From the NCBI GenBank assembly GCA_905221605.1, contig CAJNDS010002339.1, positions 124,001-188,000 of the forward strand: a stretch of 64,000 bases of DNA. Reading direction: 5' to 3'. The notes below the pieces were generated by a model that saw only the letters and a program-made list of their open reading frames with translations, did not search any database and had not been told where the DNA came from. Shown piece by piece: positions 22,166 through 34,100 of the stretch. The position numbers and the translations under genes are program-made. The stretch's first letter is position 1. Every line of letters begins with the position of its first letter. Source of the stretch: Symbiodinium natans (lineage: Eukaryota > Sar > Dinophyceae > Suessiales > Symbiodiniaceae).

Positions 22166-23777
22166 CTCTGCCTCGTTGGGACCCAGCAAAATCGACAGAC
22201 TAAGACTTGTTCACTGTCACATTCCTCACATCGCCCATCAGCCCATCATCGATGAACCGGGTCAGCAAAGGCCAGGAAGAGAGAACAAGTTGAAGAGCGA
22301 AGCACATGCGATTTTGGGGACTGGGGACCATGTTCCTGCCAAAAGGCCATCGCCGGTGCGGCGATGACGGGTGCCTGCGCAGGTGGCAGTTTTTACAGGG
22401 CACTTGGGTTTGATGCTGGTGCTTGGGCTAGCCTGCTCCCTGCCGACATGCTTCCCGTGCCCAGCTCGCCATGCAAACGCAGTTTTGTCGTAAGGGTTCC
22501 CGCCTGGTTGCATGATCCCCGGCACTGCAGGCACCCCGCAGACTGGGCAATATCAAAGGACCAGTGTTTCCAGCACAGCCGGGGGGCCAAGCAAGCTGTT
22601 GCCTTTGCCGCCGTTCGGTTCCAACCTTCTTCAGTCTTTGTGCTTTTCCAAGGCCATGCCTGCCATGCCCACGCCGGCCATGCCGGCCATGCCGGCCATG
22701 ACCGTGCAGAGCCCAGCCTGCTCAGCCTGCTCACGTTTGACACCGGCGTCTGGCATCGCTTGGCGCTGGCTTTTTCTGGTCCCCTTCCTTGGTACCGCTG
22801 AATGTCCACACCGCACTCTAGAAAGAGGCTCCTCCCCTCTTGGGAGAAAGACGAGAAGATGTGGGCTCTCTTTTGAGGGTGGGGTCTCCTATTTTTTTTG
22901 GGGGGCCCCTTTGCAGGTGGACTCCAGCTCGCATGTGCTGGTCTCTCTGTGCCGCTCTCTCTCTCTATCTCTCTGTCTGTGTTCTCCGAGGCGGCTCCGG
23001 CGCCAGTGGCGGTTGGCACGCTGCAGAGCCGGGGCTCCGCTTGCTCCTGCTCTGCTTGCAGCTGCGGCGCCCGGATGCCCAAGAGATCTTCTCAACAATT
23101 CAAGAGATTTCAAGAGCCTCCGGCTCAAGAGCCGACCCAAGAGCCGCGAACGACAAAAAGGAAACCCACCGCACTTTGGGCTTTTGGGATGGGAGGATCA
23201 AACCAGGGCCCCCCAAGCTTAACCCAAAGCCCAAGTGAGGAGGGGGGGGGTAGGGGAAGTGCCTTATCCTTGCCTTGGCTCAGTGGCTTACGCGCTTTCT
23301 GCCTTCCTGAGTTCAGACACCACCTCTTGCCGATGGTGGTGGGGACGGTGGTGAGATTCGTGGTCTGCGACTGCCTATTTCTTGGGAGGTCTCCCGAATT
23401 GAGGGTCCGCCTGGGCGTCCCCAATCTTAAGCGGGGTCCTCACGCGTGCATGTCCGTGAGTTCACCTGGCCTGGGTTCCACACCCTCCACAGAAAGCTAG
23501 GGGGTCGGCGGATATTTGCAAATATTCGCAGCATTGATTTCACTGTGAGAGAACCGTGTGATGGAAAAGGAATGATACCGTAAAGTCGGCTGTAGAGCCC
23601 CCTGAAATCTTAGGCGGCGCCCTCGCCCATGCCGGCGTGCGGGACAATGAGCAGCTCCTGTGCTGGCCAAGCCATACACAGCCAGAGCGCACCTTGCCCT
23701 GCATACCTGCAAGCAGCAGATTCCCCGTAGGAGTAAAGTCTGTTGCGGAAATTGGCGGGTTGTAACGGAAACGGCCG

Positions 23778-23852
23778 GGGTTTAGGGTTTAGGGTCTCGG
23801 CTGTTTAGGGTTTAGGGTTGGTTTAGGTTTAGTTTTTAGGGTGGGTTTCTGT
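23778..23852 (+). repeat. Interstitial telomere-like TTTAGGG tract
   Basis: GGGTTTAGGGTTTAGGGT, then TGTTTAGGGTTTAGGGTTGG and degenerate TTTAGG/TTTTTAGGG units span about 75 bp. TTTAGGG is the telomere repeat of plants and dinoflagellates. The tract is short and imperfect, with flanking sequence on both sides, so it is interstitial and not a chromosome end. Repeated GTAACGGAAAC/CCGTTAC motifs flank it (about 23750-23970). Confidence 0.7.
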
Positions 23853-24869
23853 TTGCACCTGCGTCTGGTTTCCAGGCGTGCGGGCGTGATTTCCGTGACA
23901 ATTTTTCTTGCTTTCTGTTTCGGTTTTCGGTTTAATTTCCGTTACATTCCGTTTTGGTCTCCGTTACACACCTTACCCGCCCCCGTACACCTGTTTCATG
24001 TTCAACGGACCGGATGCCCTTGCGTTTGCCTCGCTCAGGCGATGCCTGTGATGACCGGGATTGGGACGATGCAGAGCCAAAGTGCGGCCCGGTGAAATGG
24101 TGGGGTGGGAGGTTTTGTGCGACATCGCGACATCGCGACATTGCCGAGTGTCAGGCCCAGAGGCAAGAGATCACATGAGGTTACATGAGGTGAGGCATCA
24201 ACGGCCAGCAGAGTCGTCCCGTATCGTCTGAGGCGATGCCAGGGAGCCCGCCCACAGCATCCGCAGCATTCGCTGCCCAAGCTGTTCAGAGCCATGCCGC
24301 TTGTACTTGTACTGGTGGGACACGTCCGGGGTGAGTTTTGGGCAACACATTTAAGAGTAACTGCGAAAATGTCTTACTTGTGAGGTGGGCGCTTGTCAAG
24401 TGGACATGGGTGGCACTGGTGTGGCCTCTTGGAAGAACAGTTTAAGCATTTGATCAGTAGACTTTGATGAAAAGCTGGATGCCTTGCCGCCGACAAAACA
24501 AACTCGATGCTGACGCTGACCTTTGGGCATGGGTCTGCGATGCGCTTCAAAGTGAGAACGCGGAGGGCGAGCAGCAAGAGACAAGAGCACAGAATAATGT
24601 CTGGTATGTATTCGCAACGGCTTAGATGTCGACTTGGCATATGGCGGGACGGTTCATGACCAGAACCGGGTATCTGATGACGGGCATTCCGACGGGCATG
24701 TAAACAGATGCCGCCCTGAGGCCACAGCTTCATACTCGCGAGGTGCCATCCTCGAAAAGATTCGGTCGTGAATCTTTGGGGCTATGGTTTTTCCCCGCCG
24801 CATCCGGAGGCAACTCCACTGCCTCGAACCTGGCATCGAGCTCTGCTGTGGCCCAGTTCCCACCAGGCA

Positions 24870-24892
24870 AAACGGGGGGGGGGGGGGGGGGG
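24870..24892 (+). repeat. Poly-G run
   Basis: An uninterrupted G run of about 22 nt follows CAAAAC. Long G or C runs recur in this window (near 35981, 48280, 61680). Confidence 0.9.
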
Positions 24893-24943
24893 AGCATCGG
24901 GGAGCCCGGCCGCGATCAGATCGGATCAGCTTAATGCCGCGAG

Positions 24944-25164
24944 GATCCCGAGTGGCTGCCCTCGATGAAATGGTGGTGCGAGCCGAGGAGAGATCTGGAG
25001 CTCTGAGGGGGCCAGTTAGTGGGCAGTCCTGGGGCAGTTCCGTACCTGTGCAGCTGTGGAACTTTAGGCAGAGATCGCCCGGCAGCTCAGGAGTCTCTGA
25101 AGAGCGAGCAGGTCATGGTGCTGGAGGAGGCCAGCAGCGGCCGGAAGCGGACAGAAGAAGCGAG
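24944..25164 (+). CDS. Candidate exon pair of an unidentified spliced gene
   Basis: GCGAG|GATCCCGAG at about 24943 opens a short exon reading DPEWLPSMK, followed by a GT-type donor. A clearer exon at 25091-25164 starts after CTCAG and reads ESLKSEQVMVLEEASSGRKR, then ends at a textbook AG|GTAAGC donor. The residue mix (Glu, Lys, Ser, Ala) is typical of a helical linker. No family is recognised and neighbouring exons could not be tied in. Confidence 0.35.
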
Positions 25165-26401
25165 GTAAGCTGCTCTATGCCTATGCACAAAATTATGCAC
25201 CGCACTGCAAAGGTTGTTGCGCTTGAAGCCGCGCAAAAACCAGAATTACAACCAACATGCCTCATCATGCAAGCACTCTGCATCGATTGCCCGCAGATCC
25301 GCCGCCTCATAGGCTTTTGATCCTGTCAGCCTTTGTGCTTGCGAGGGCGCCTTGCTGGACGTCCTGGGCTGTGGCTCGGAGCCTGGGACCCGCCGGCTCT
25401 GTGCCCGGCGGCCTGGAAAATCGAAAGCCTCCCCTGACATGAACCGTCAGCTGTTCGCACCCAGCGCACCAGCAGAGCAGCTCCAGTGCAGTGGCGCGCG
25501 CGCGCGCGCACGCGCGCAAAGGACACACGCAAGGACACACGCCACCGCCGCCGACGCCAAAGGCATAAACTCGAACTGAGATCCTATGTCTTTGCTGCCC
25601 GAAAGTCAATCCAGGCCCAGCTTTCGCAGTCCTCGGCGGTGCAAGGCTTTTACTTCGACTCTAGGCCTTTAAGCCGAGTCGAAGGCGTTCGTCGAAAGCC
25701 TGAAACTTTCAAATCGACGGCCTGCTGGAAAATTGCAGTATATATCAGTATATGGCAATATATTGCATGTCTGGGTTCTACTCGACTCGCAGGGCCCGAA
25801 CTCCCCAAAACCTTTAACAAAAGCTGCTCTGAGCTTAAGGGCTTAAGGCCTTAAGGGCTAAAGGGCTTCCACCTAGTGCCAAAGGAACAAGCGCTCCTGG
25901 TGGGTTCAGGCTTTGAGGCGAATCAGCTTTCAGGGGTTTCGGTGTCACGGGTGTTTCTGGATTTCAGGAAGAATCCGGCTGGTTCAGTCAGTTCGGAACC
26001 CTTGAAAACCTCTAGAGTCTAGAAAAACCGTCGACATCTGCCGAGAACTAAACTCAACCTAAAGAAAGGCATACACTTCGTACCAGTACTTGAATCCTTC
26101 GGTGGCGCCTGCTGGTGGATGCTGCTTGACTCAGAGGCGTAAATCCAGATTTGGGCCATAGGGATGTTAGAGATGCTAAACCTTCGTTCGTCTTCCCACG
26201 CACCCACATGCACGCGCGCGCGCGCGCACACGCACACCCGCACACCCACGCACCCACACGTCCGCGCACCCACGCACGCATGACGCAATCAGGCAAGCGC
26301 GCACACGAACACACACACTCTCTTTCTCTCTCACTCTGTTTAATCTGATGAGAATGAGGTCCGGCACCCGCGCGGCGGCCCAGCGAGAGAGCCTCCAAAG
26401 A

Positions 26402-26489
26402 GAGAGAGAGAGAGAGAGAGAAACAAACAGACCAGCGGACTTCGCGCGCCCTTTGGGGCAGCCTTCCCTTCGGGGGGGGCTAAGCGTGC

Positions 26490-26538
<49 letters not shown>

Positions 26539-26546
26539 AGAGTGCT
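26402..26546 (+). repeat. (GA)n microsatellites around the hairpin element
   Basis: A 20-bp GA run at about 26402-26421 and a 50-bp GA run at about 26492-26545 bracket the conserved 39-nt element at 26453-26491. A further A/C/T-rich microsatellite lies at 26209-26340. Confidence 0.9.
26453..26491 (+). repeat. (GA)n-associated hairpin element, copy 1
   Basis: A 39-nt sequence beginning TTGGGGCAGCCTTCCCTTCG is identical to 57001-57039, more than 30 kb away. In both places it runs directly into a GA repeat. Bases 26460-26468 (AGCCTTCCC) and 26473-26481 (GGGGGGGCT) pair into a 9-bp stem, two pairs being G-T, closed by a TTCG tetraloop. This looks like a small dispersed element whose 3' end is the microsatellite. 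Confidence 0.7.
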
Positions 26547-27409
26547 AGCGTGAGGGAGAAGAACATTGTATACATCGATATAGACATATATATGAGTATA
26601 TATGTATATAGAGAAATCTCTGTGCAGAAGAGGAAGCTGTGGGGCCTGCGTGTTGGCATACAACACTTGCATACACTTGCTGGACTTCCTACAACCACAA
26701 TATGTTCACAGAAGTTCACAGGCAACACAGGAGATTGTCGACACCCTTTTTGCATGACAGAAGGGCCTGCCATCGCGGCCTGCATTTTACATCACACTTT
26801 GTTGTCAAATCTTTACTTGCGTGTTTTGTCGGGGTTCGTAGTTTTCTCATGGCAGGCCCTTCTACATAGCATCATCTGTCCGATCTGTGTAAAATTATTC
26901 GGCCAAGGCTTAATCAGATGATTAAGCCAAGATAGAAGTGGCAAACGCATACCGTGTCTATAAACAGGCCGGGTGTTTCTAAGCATATCAGTCTTGAGGG
27001 GGGCTGGGAGGTGCTGGGTTTCTCGACTCGATTGCTTCGGGGAAAGGTTCACTCATGGTTTTCTCCTAAGCCTTAATTGTATTCACTCAATCTTAAACGA
27101 ATACGGTTTAGGAATTCGGTTCATAAGGTTGAGTTGTAAGGTTTGTTGCCCAAAAACTCCACCTCATTGCAGTTCCCTGCCTAGACCTAACCCAACTCGT
27201 GTAGGGGCGTAGGTTTGCAAAACCCAGGCCCCACAGCAACATGCTCTCTCTCTCTCTCTCTCTATGTATGCACATGTTTCATTTCTGAGGGGCAATTTTC
27301 CCGGAGGTCCGGCGTGGGTTGGATCAGCTGCGTGGCGCAGTCGGGGCGGCCGCTGGCGAGGGGCCCCAAAAGCCGCTCTTCGTCCTCCGGTGAGAACTGT
27401 TTGTTGTCT

Positions 27410-27469
27410 CTCTTGCTCTCTCTCTCTCTGCCTCTCTGCCTCTCTCTCCTTTTCTCGCTCTCGCTCTCG

Positions 27470-27503
<34 letters not shown>

Positions 27504-27515
27504 TGCTCTCTCTCT
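27410..27515 (+). repeat. (CT)n microsatellite
   Basis: About 105 bp of CT/CTCG repeats, with short relatives at 27242-27263 and a GA run at 27685-27713. Confidence 0.9.
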
Positions 27516-27571
27516 CCCTGCTGAAGCTTCTCTGTCCTCATTCTCTGCTGCTGTCCAGTTCCAGTTCCTCA

Positions 27572-27843
27572 GGTGGCCTTGGTGGCCTTGGCTCCGTCTG
27601 CAGAGGTGCGTGCTGAGGCGAGGGGCAAAGAAAGTGCAAGGAAAGAAAGGCGACCCGAGCAGAGCACAGAACAAGAGGGACAGAGAAAGAGAGAGGGAGA
27701 GAGAGAGAGAGGGAAACTCATCCAAGCGTTGGCCGTCAAGTCTCACTCACGGCAGAGACTGGACAGGGCGCGCCTAGCACGCGCGGGAGTTTTCGGCCCC
27801 TCGAGCCCTGTAGAAGAAGAAGAAGAAGAAGAAAGTGAGGGAG
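27572..27843 (+). CDS. Candidate exons upstream of gene A
   Basis: CTCAG|GTGGCCTTGG at about 27571 opens a frame reading VALVALAPSAEVRAEARGKE that continues with a Lys/Arg/Glu-rich stretch. Further on, a frame reads ARAGVFGPSSPVEEEEEEE before a stop near 27848. The segment around 27768 (GGGCGCGCCTAGCACGCG) resembles the one around 27991 (GGGCGCGCCAAGCGCGCG), which suggests a local duplication. It may be the 3' end of an upstream gene or an untranslated leader. Confidence 0.25.
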
Positions 27844-28114
27844 GGTAAACCCTGACAGTGTGCTGTGCGTGTCGCCCCGGATGCCCTTGCCGGGGTTAAG
27901 AAAGAGATAAATTGCAGCGACACAGGCGAGAGAGAAAGAGAGATCCTTTTCTAGCATCTGTGTCACACCGACCACGGACGGAGCTTTCCGGGCGCGCCAA
28001 GCGCGCGAGGGCTAGGGGTGCTCAGGCCCCTAGAAGAAGACGTCTCGCAATTTCTTCTTCTGAGGAACAGAGGGGAACTTCCAATGAGTTGCGCGTTGAG
28101 TTGCGCATGGTGCG

Positions 28115-31100
28115 ATGGGTTTGGCGCGTGCTCTCTGTTGGCTTCTGCTGTCGGTTGCCATGGTGCCATCATCCACAGGCCTGAGAGTGAAACATAAGAA
28201 ATCGTCATCAGATGGCATCAGAAGGTTGCGAGATCCGCTTTTTGAGGCCATGCCGACCATGACATCTTCCCGCTCGCGATCCACAAGTGCCCACCTTTGG
28301 GGGGTGTTTCGCAGCAAGGAGGTCAGTGAGTGATGGGCGGAGATGATCCTTCTTCACCCCGGACAGCAAGGCTTACCAAAGGCTTACCAGCATGATTGCC
28401 CTATGCATGGCATAGTGTGGGCCTGGAGTGCGCGAGCCATGCGAGCCGGCGAGCTGTGAGCCCTGGAAGGTGCTGTTGGAATTGGAACGTCGGCGTCGCT
28501 GTTTTCAGCCCAGGTGCTGCGTTGCGGGCAGTTTTTGGTGCGGTTCTGGGAGAGAGGAAGCCGCAGTGGATTGTACTGGAACGTAGTGGACGATCGAGTT
28601 CAGCATCGTCTTACGGTTCTACCATCCCCACGTTGCCGTATCGTTGCCCTTCGTCATTCCTTCTCTCCCAGGCGGTCGAGCACGGCGTCTCTGCCAGGAC
28701 CCCAGACGAGGGCCGACGGCCTCACGCCAATGCACGGCGCCAGAGTCTTCTTGCTGCCTTGGGTTTCGTGTTTTTGTGTTTGCTTCTGTGGGTGTCTGTG
28801 TGTGTGTGTGTGTGTGCAGATCCCGATGCCTGCGGCAAGCGTTGCGAGCGTGGCAAGCCACGTCAGTGTGTCGCCGTGGCCTCACGGTATCCTTAGAGTC
28901 TTATAAAAAGGAGTTCCAAAGAAAAGAGTCACTCAGCGGGACGCCTGCTGCGAGCGGCTGAGCTTGATCCGAATGGCGCATGCCTTCCGCGAGTTCTCTA
29001 GCGCTGAGGTATCCCCCGCAGGTGGTCACGGAGGAGGTGGCGCCGGGCAAGCAGTGGCTCCGGCGGCAGAAGGCGCAGGACCTGCGCGCGGAGGCGAAGG
29101 GCGGGGCAAACGAGAGCAGGGGGAAGCTGTCGCGGGTGGGTCTGAGAAGCTGCGAAGGCCCATTTGCGACCAATGAAGGTTTCATTGCCTCATGGCCGGT
29201 AAACTTGTGCATCGTATGCCTTTTCGCATCGAGGCACCGAAACGGTACTTGGTGGACAATCGCGAGCTCCACGCTGGCACGGATGGCGTGAACTACCGTT
29301 CCGGCCTCAGCCGCCTCAGCCTTTTTCCTTATCGAGAAGCCAAAACCCCCTCCCAACAGAAAGAGAGCAGGAGTGGGAAGGAGATGAAAACCTGGGGAAC
29401 CTGGGGGGGGGGGTGAAGTCCCGGAGAAGTCCCAGAGAAGACCCCCCCCGGCGAGCGCCCTGGCGAGCGGCCCCGGCGAGTCCCAGAAGCCCCCCCGGTG
29501 AGCGGTTGGCGGAGGCTTCCTCTGGTTTCAGTGGGGGGGGGGGGCTTCTTGCTCTGGAAGACTTTTGTGTGGTTTGTTTTTCTCTTAGGCGATGTTGCGT
29601 CTGCCATTCTTTGGGAGCCAGGGGAGCCGCTGAGGCTTTACGAAGGACCTCGAGGACATTGACCTGAGTTGCATGGCTTTCTGGGGCTCCGTCGTCGAGG
29701 TGCCCAAAGACACACAAGTGACTCAGTGACTCTTCAACTGACAAAGACATCGCGAGCTGTCGAGTCCAGGGACTTGAGATCCTCTGTGATGTGAGCAGAG
29801 GGCGTCGACGAGGGTGACGGCTGGCTGTGCGTCTCCGAGCTCTACCTGCCTATGCAGTTTGGGACCCGAGGGGGCAGAAGGCTTAAGCCGGGCTTGGCGG
29901 GACTTTCCATTCCGCAAGAACTTCTTCAGCCCACGTCACGGAGCTCTAACTGTAAACGGCCCTCGTTTACAATATCAAGCAAGCGCCCCTAGGCTAGAAC
30001 CCTTTTGACCTCCTCAATTAGCAATTGAATCAATCAAGGGGTGCTTGTGGGGAGGGGGGGGGGTTGCTTTCGGTTGAGCCATTCGGGAGTGGAGAGGAAA
30101 GGACTTGAAAAGGTTGTTTCTGTACTGCCGTCGCGAATCCTTCCCAGATTGGGGGGTTTCCCAAGTTTCTTGATTTCAGAAGGGGCGCGACAGGGCCAGG
30201 GCTCTTCGAACGCCTTAGGAAACGGTTTCAAGACTCTTAAGGTTCTCTTGGCCTTCCTTTTTTTCTCTTCGGAGCGGCTCTGCAAACTCTCTTAGCCCTT
30301 TTGGAGAACGGCTCGCTCTTTGCTTGAGGCTGGCTGGCACCACGATCCTCACCTTGGAGGACGTTGTTTATGCTAAAGGACATTATGTATATAGTATATA
30401 CGCATACGCACCTGTTTCTTTATGATATGGCTGCCCGAGGAGTTTTTCTGCCCAAGATTGCTCTCTCTCCCTCTCTCCCTCTCTCCCTCTCTCCCTCTCT
30501 CCCTCTCTCCCTCTCTCCCTCTCTCCCTCTCTCCCTCTTTCGTCGCTGCTCGAGGAGTCGCCTTGGGCGCTGGCGGGGCTGCAGGTGGCGGAGGCCGGGG
30601 ACCCGTTCTCTTCCGCACTTGAGAGTCTACGCACTACACTTTTCTCGTCCTTTCTCTTCCCCTTGCGCGGGCTCTCCATTCTTTTGCATTTGTTTGAAAA
30701 GGCTCTCTAGCTTTTTCCCTCCCCTCTGAGTGATGGAGGCCTTTCCCGTGGGCGGCGAGGTGAGGATGCTGGAGGCCGGGCAGAACGGGTGCCCCTCCCC
30801 CCCTTTTCCCCCCTTTTTCCTCGCACCTTGTGTGTCTTTCGGATTCCTTCTTTGCGCTTTGAAAGCGCATCCTCTGCTCCCAGGCGGCCATCATGAGGGC
30901 CTCCGAGGAGCCTTTAGAGGGAGGGCGGCTCTGAGGGCTGTGGCGCTGAGCGCCTCGCAGTACTCTCAAAACTTTGGGTCCGCTCTGCACCAGCACACGC
31001 CACACAAGAGGCACGGCTTTAAGTAAGGTGAGGTAAGGAGTCCTTAAGGAGGGAGCCAACAGGAAGACACAGGAAAGGTTTCATTGACTCTGTTGACAGT

Positions 31101-34100
31101 TTCTGGCAGCGCTGCAGCGCCGGTTTGCCCTCTCGGGGGTGCCTTCGAGGACCTGCGGAGCATGGCGCTGGTCCAGCTGGAGAAGGTGCCCTCGCATCGT
31201 AAAGGGGCTTCTGAAGCTTTGCAGAGCTGCGCGCTTCGGTCTTTCGGGGGACGAATGAAGGATCTGACACATCGCCTCGTGGCAGGAGCAGAGGATGCGC
31301 GTCCTGGGCCACGGTGCAGGCGGCGAGGGGTCGTGTCGTGACTGGACGTGACTGGACGTGACTCGACGTGACTCGACGTGACTCTGTGAGCCCCTTTTTT
31401 GGTATACAACGTTACAAAGTTCTCCTCTCCTGGAATAGGTGCTCGCAACCGCCGGCTCTTCGTCCAGGACCCGGTGCCCGGTGGCCCGGGGGGGCGGGGG
31501 AAAGGGGAAACTTTGAGGAGATGACAGCGCTTCCCTTGTCTTCCTGCCTGAGAGGCGCTGAGCATTGCATTGAACGTGGCCCAGGTCCGGTCAGGAGGGC
31601 TGGATCAGCTTCGTCTCCCAGCCGCCTGCCTCAACTGTTGCTTTTTTTGTGTTTCCTGTGAGACTGTGAGACTCGCTCGAGGACAGGAAAGCTGCTCGTG
31701 ACGCCGCTGGAACACTCTCCAGAGCAACTGCAGAAGGCCCGAACACCAGAATCCCCCAACTTCCGCCTTTCTGCATGTTTCTGCGTGTTTTGCGGCTTGT
31801 CCGTGCAGGGTGCTAAGCCTCAGAAGGAACTCACATGCTGAGTACCAGAAAGCCCTGTTCTCTCACAGAGGGGGGCTTTCCTCAGCTTCCTTTCCGAATC
31901 TCCAGGTGGCGACCATGATCTCAACCCGCCAACAACTGGAGAGCGCGGAGGAACAGATGGAACAGGCTTCTCCCCAGCCTCTGTCTCGAAGTCTTAGGAA
32001 GTCTCTTTTTGGGGAGTCTCAAGCCGTTTATTCTGCGCAAGGCGCAGGCCGCGGCACAAGAGGAGACACTCATATTCGAGAGAGAGCGCCTTGAGTGCAT
32101 CCTGTGGTTCCCCCCCTCGCGCTCTCGCCGCTTCAGCGCTCTCTCTCGCGCGATTTGCCTCGAAATCAGGTCTTCAGCCTCTGCTCAGCGCAGCTTTGTT
32201 TCGCGCAGGAGCCGGCGGAGATCGAGTCGGGCTTCCTTGTGGACAACCGGGCCTTCAAGGAGAGGGAGAAGAGGAACAAAGGAGGAAGAAGTCGAGAGAG
32301 AGAAGGGGAGAGAGCGCTTCTGTTCACAGGTGCTGACTCTTAGTTGTTCCCTGTCCAGGCGGACTCCGACGGCATCGGCTACCGTTCGTCTCCAGACCTG
32401 GAGGATAAGGCTTCGGGTTTCTTTTCTGGTTTCTTTTCTGGTTTCTTCCGCTTCTGGCATTATGATATGCCGCCTTCGGGCCGTTGGGCCGATCTTAGGG
32501 TGTCGTCTTGCCGCTTGCCGCTTGCCTCTTTTGTCTTTTTTTGGTTCTTGCCTCCTTGACGGCCTTGACGAGGTGGTCCCTGCAAGGACGGCCTTCTGGG
32601 GCACGCTGGTGCGGGGCGTCGACGACGGCGAGGGCTGGCTGAGGCTGGGACCTCGTCATCTCGCGCGACACCGAGACACCTGCCTAACTCTTTTGAGGGT
32701 CGGCGCCTACTTCCTCCCGATGGCCTTGTCGGGCGTTCAGGTGCTGACCCCGGAGGCACCGTTTGGAGAAAAAACCGGGGCCTCTCCCGTTCTGTGGCCC
32801 CTCTCTCCTTGCTCTCACATCTCTCACTCTCATTCTTTTTTCAGAGGCCTCGGTGCCGAAAGCTCTGCTGCCGCAGCTGCCCGGCTTTGCCAGAGGAGAC
32901 TGGGAGTGCTCTCCCTCCCGATTCATCTCGCCGATTTTGCAGAAACATGCTTCAGATCTCATTCTCTCATTCATTCTCCTCTACCTTTTCTTCTCCCCTT
33001 TCTTCTCCTCCCTCTCTCTCGCTTTTCTGCTCTTCTGTCGTCTCTCCTCTTACAGAGGGGAGAGCAGGGAGAGGCGCGGCCCGCGGCGCCCCACACTGCA
33101 GGTACATCTGCATCGACCCCAAGGGTGCGAGCACCTTCCTCCAGCCCGAGGGAGCACCCTCCAAGTCCGACTCCGGGCAGGCAGGTGCACTCCTGGTGCA
33201 CGAGACAGGATCTTGGGGCAAGATGTTGGCACTAAGTCACTAAGTCACTAAGTCACTAAGTCACTAAGTCACTAAGTCACTCGGCGTTCAGTGATTCAGC
33301 ACACTCCGAGTTGAGAGGTTCATGTGCCTTCGGCTTCGCGCAACTGCAGCTGTTTCGGAGGTCCAAGGAGTGAGGCAGCGGAAGCCATGTCCAAACACAG
33401 ATCCCACACCCACTCTCAGCCATCGGCTGAGCCCGGCCGAGCCCCATGACAGCAACAGCAGACGCAGCACAAAGTAAGCCATAGCCACACGTGCGGAACC
33501 GCAAAAGCGGCCCTCCTGGCACAATGGCAAATGTGAACCAGGTTCCCCGATCGTGGCACTGCATGTTCACTGTGCACTGTCCACATTGTGATGCTTTGTG
33601 TGCACATGTACGTGTGCATGTGTGTGTGTGTGTGTGACACATGTGCGATGCAGCTTCCTTGGCAGGGCGTGGACTTGCCCGGGGCTATTAATGAGGAAGT
33701 CCAGGCACGCACCTGGATAATCCTACGGTTCTTTGCAAGTACGAGAAAACTGTACAAGTTGGAGAAATAGATGCCGGCACGTGGTGGAGGCACTCAGAGG
33801 GATCAGGTCAAGTCGAATGTAGCAAGTAGCACTACGCGGACATGACTTTGTTACACACTCCCATCTAGTTTGAGTGGTTGAGGTCTCGGTCTGAGATTCA
33901 GCGTTCCGGAACGATACAGTAGCAGGCGTTGCGAAGACAGCACCGTAGAGGCACAGGCGACCGGCTGGTGGCGCTTCAACTTAAGCAACATCCGGTTCCA
34001 GCATGTTTCAACATGTTTCAACGGAGGCTCAAGGCAGAAACATCTCGAGTGCATGTCGTAAGTGCCTAAAGAGTGCTTAAGCCTTTAAGCTCCTCAGGAG

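Noticed and set aside
22393-23222. Overlapping 229- and 236-codon ORFs on opposite strands
   Set aside because: Mirror-image frames over the same GC-rich DNA, with no family resemblance or consistent splice context. A few residues (KRFQEPPAQEP) look exon-like but cannot be tied to neighbours.
32009-33235. 408-codon plus-strand ORF as a single gene
   Set aside because: It runs through exons and introns of gene A. The splice-aware reading uses several frames inside it and recovers duplicated motifs, so the long ORF reflects GC-rich composition and low stop density.
33876-33930. TGGTTGAGGTCTCGGTCTGAGATTCAGCGTTCC as a tRNA-Leu-like fragment
   Set aside because: It resembles a tRNA anticodon arm and T-arm at first sight, but the stems do not pair and the 3' end is wrong.
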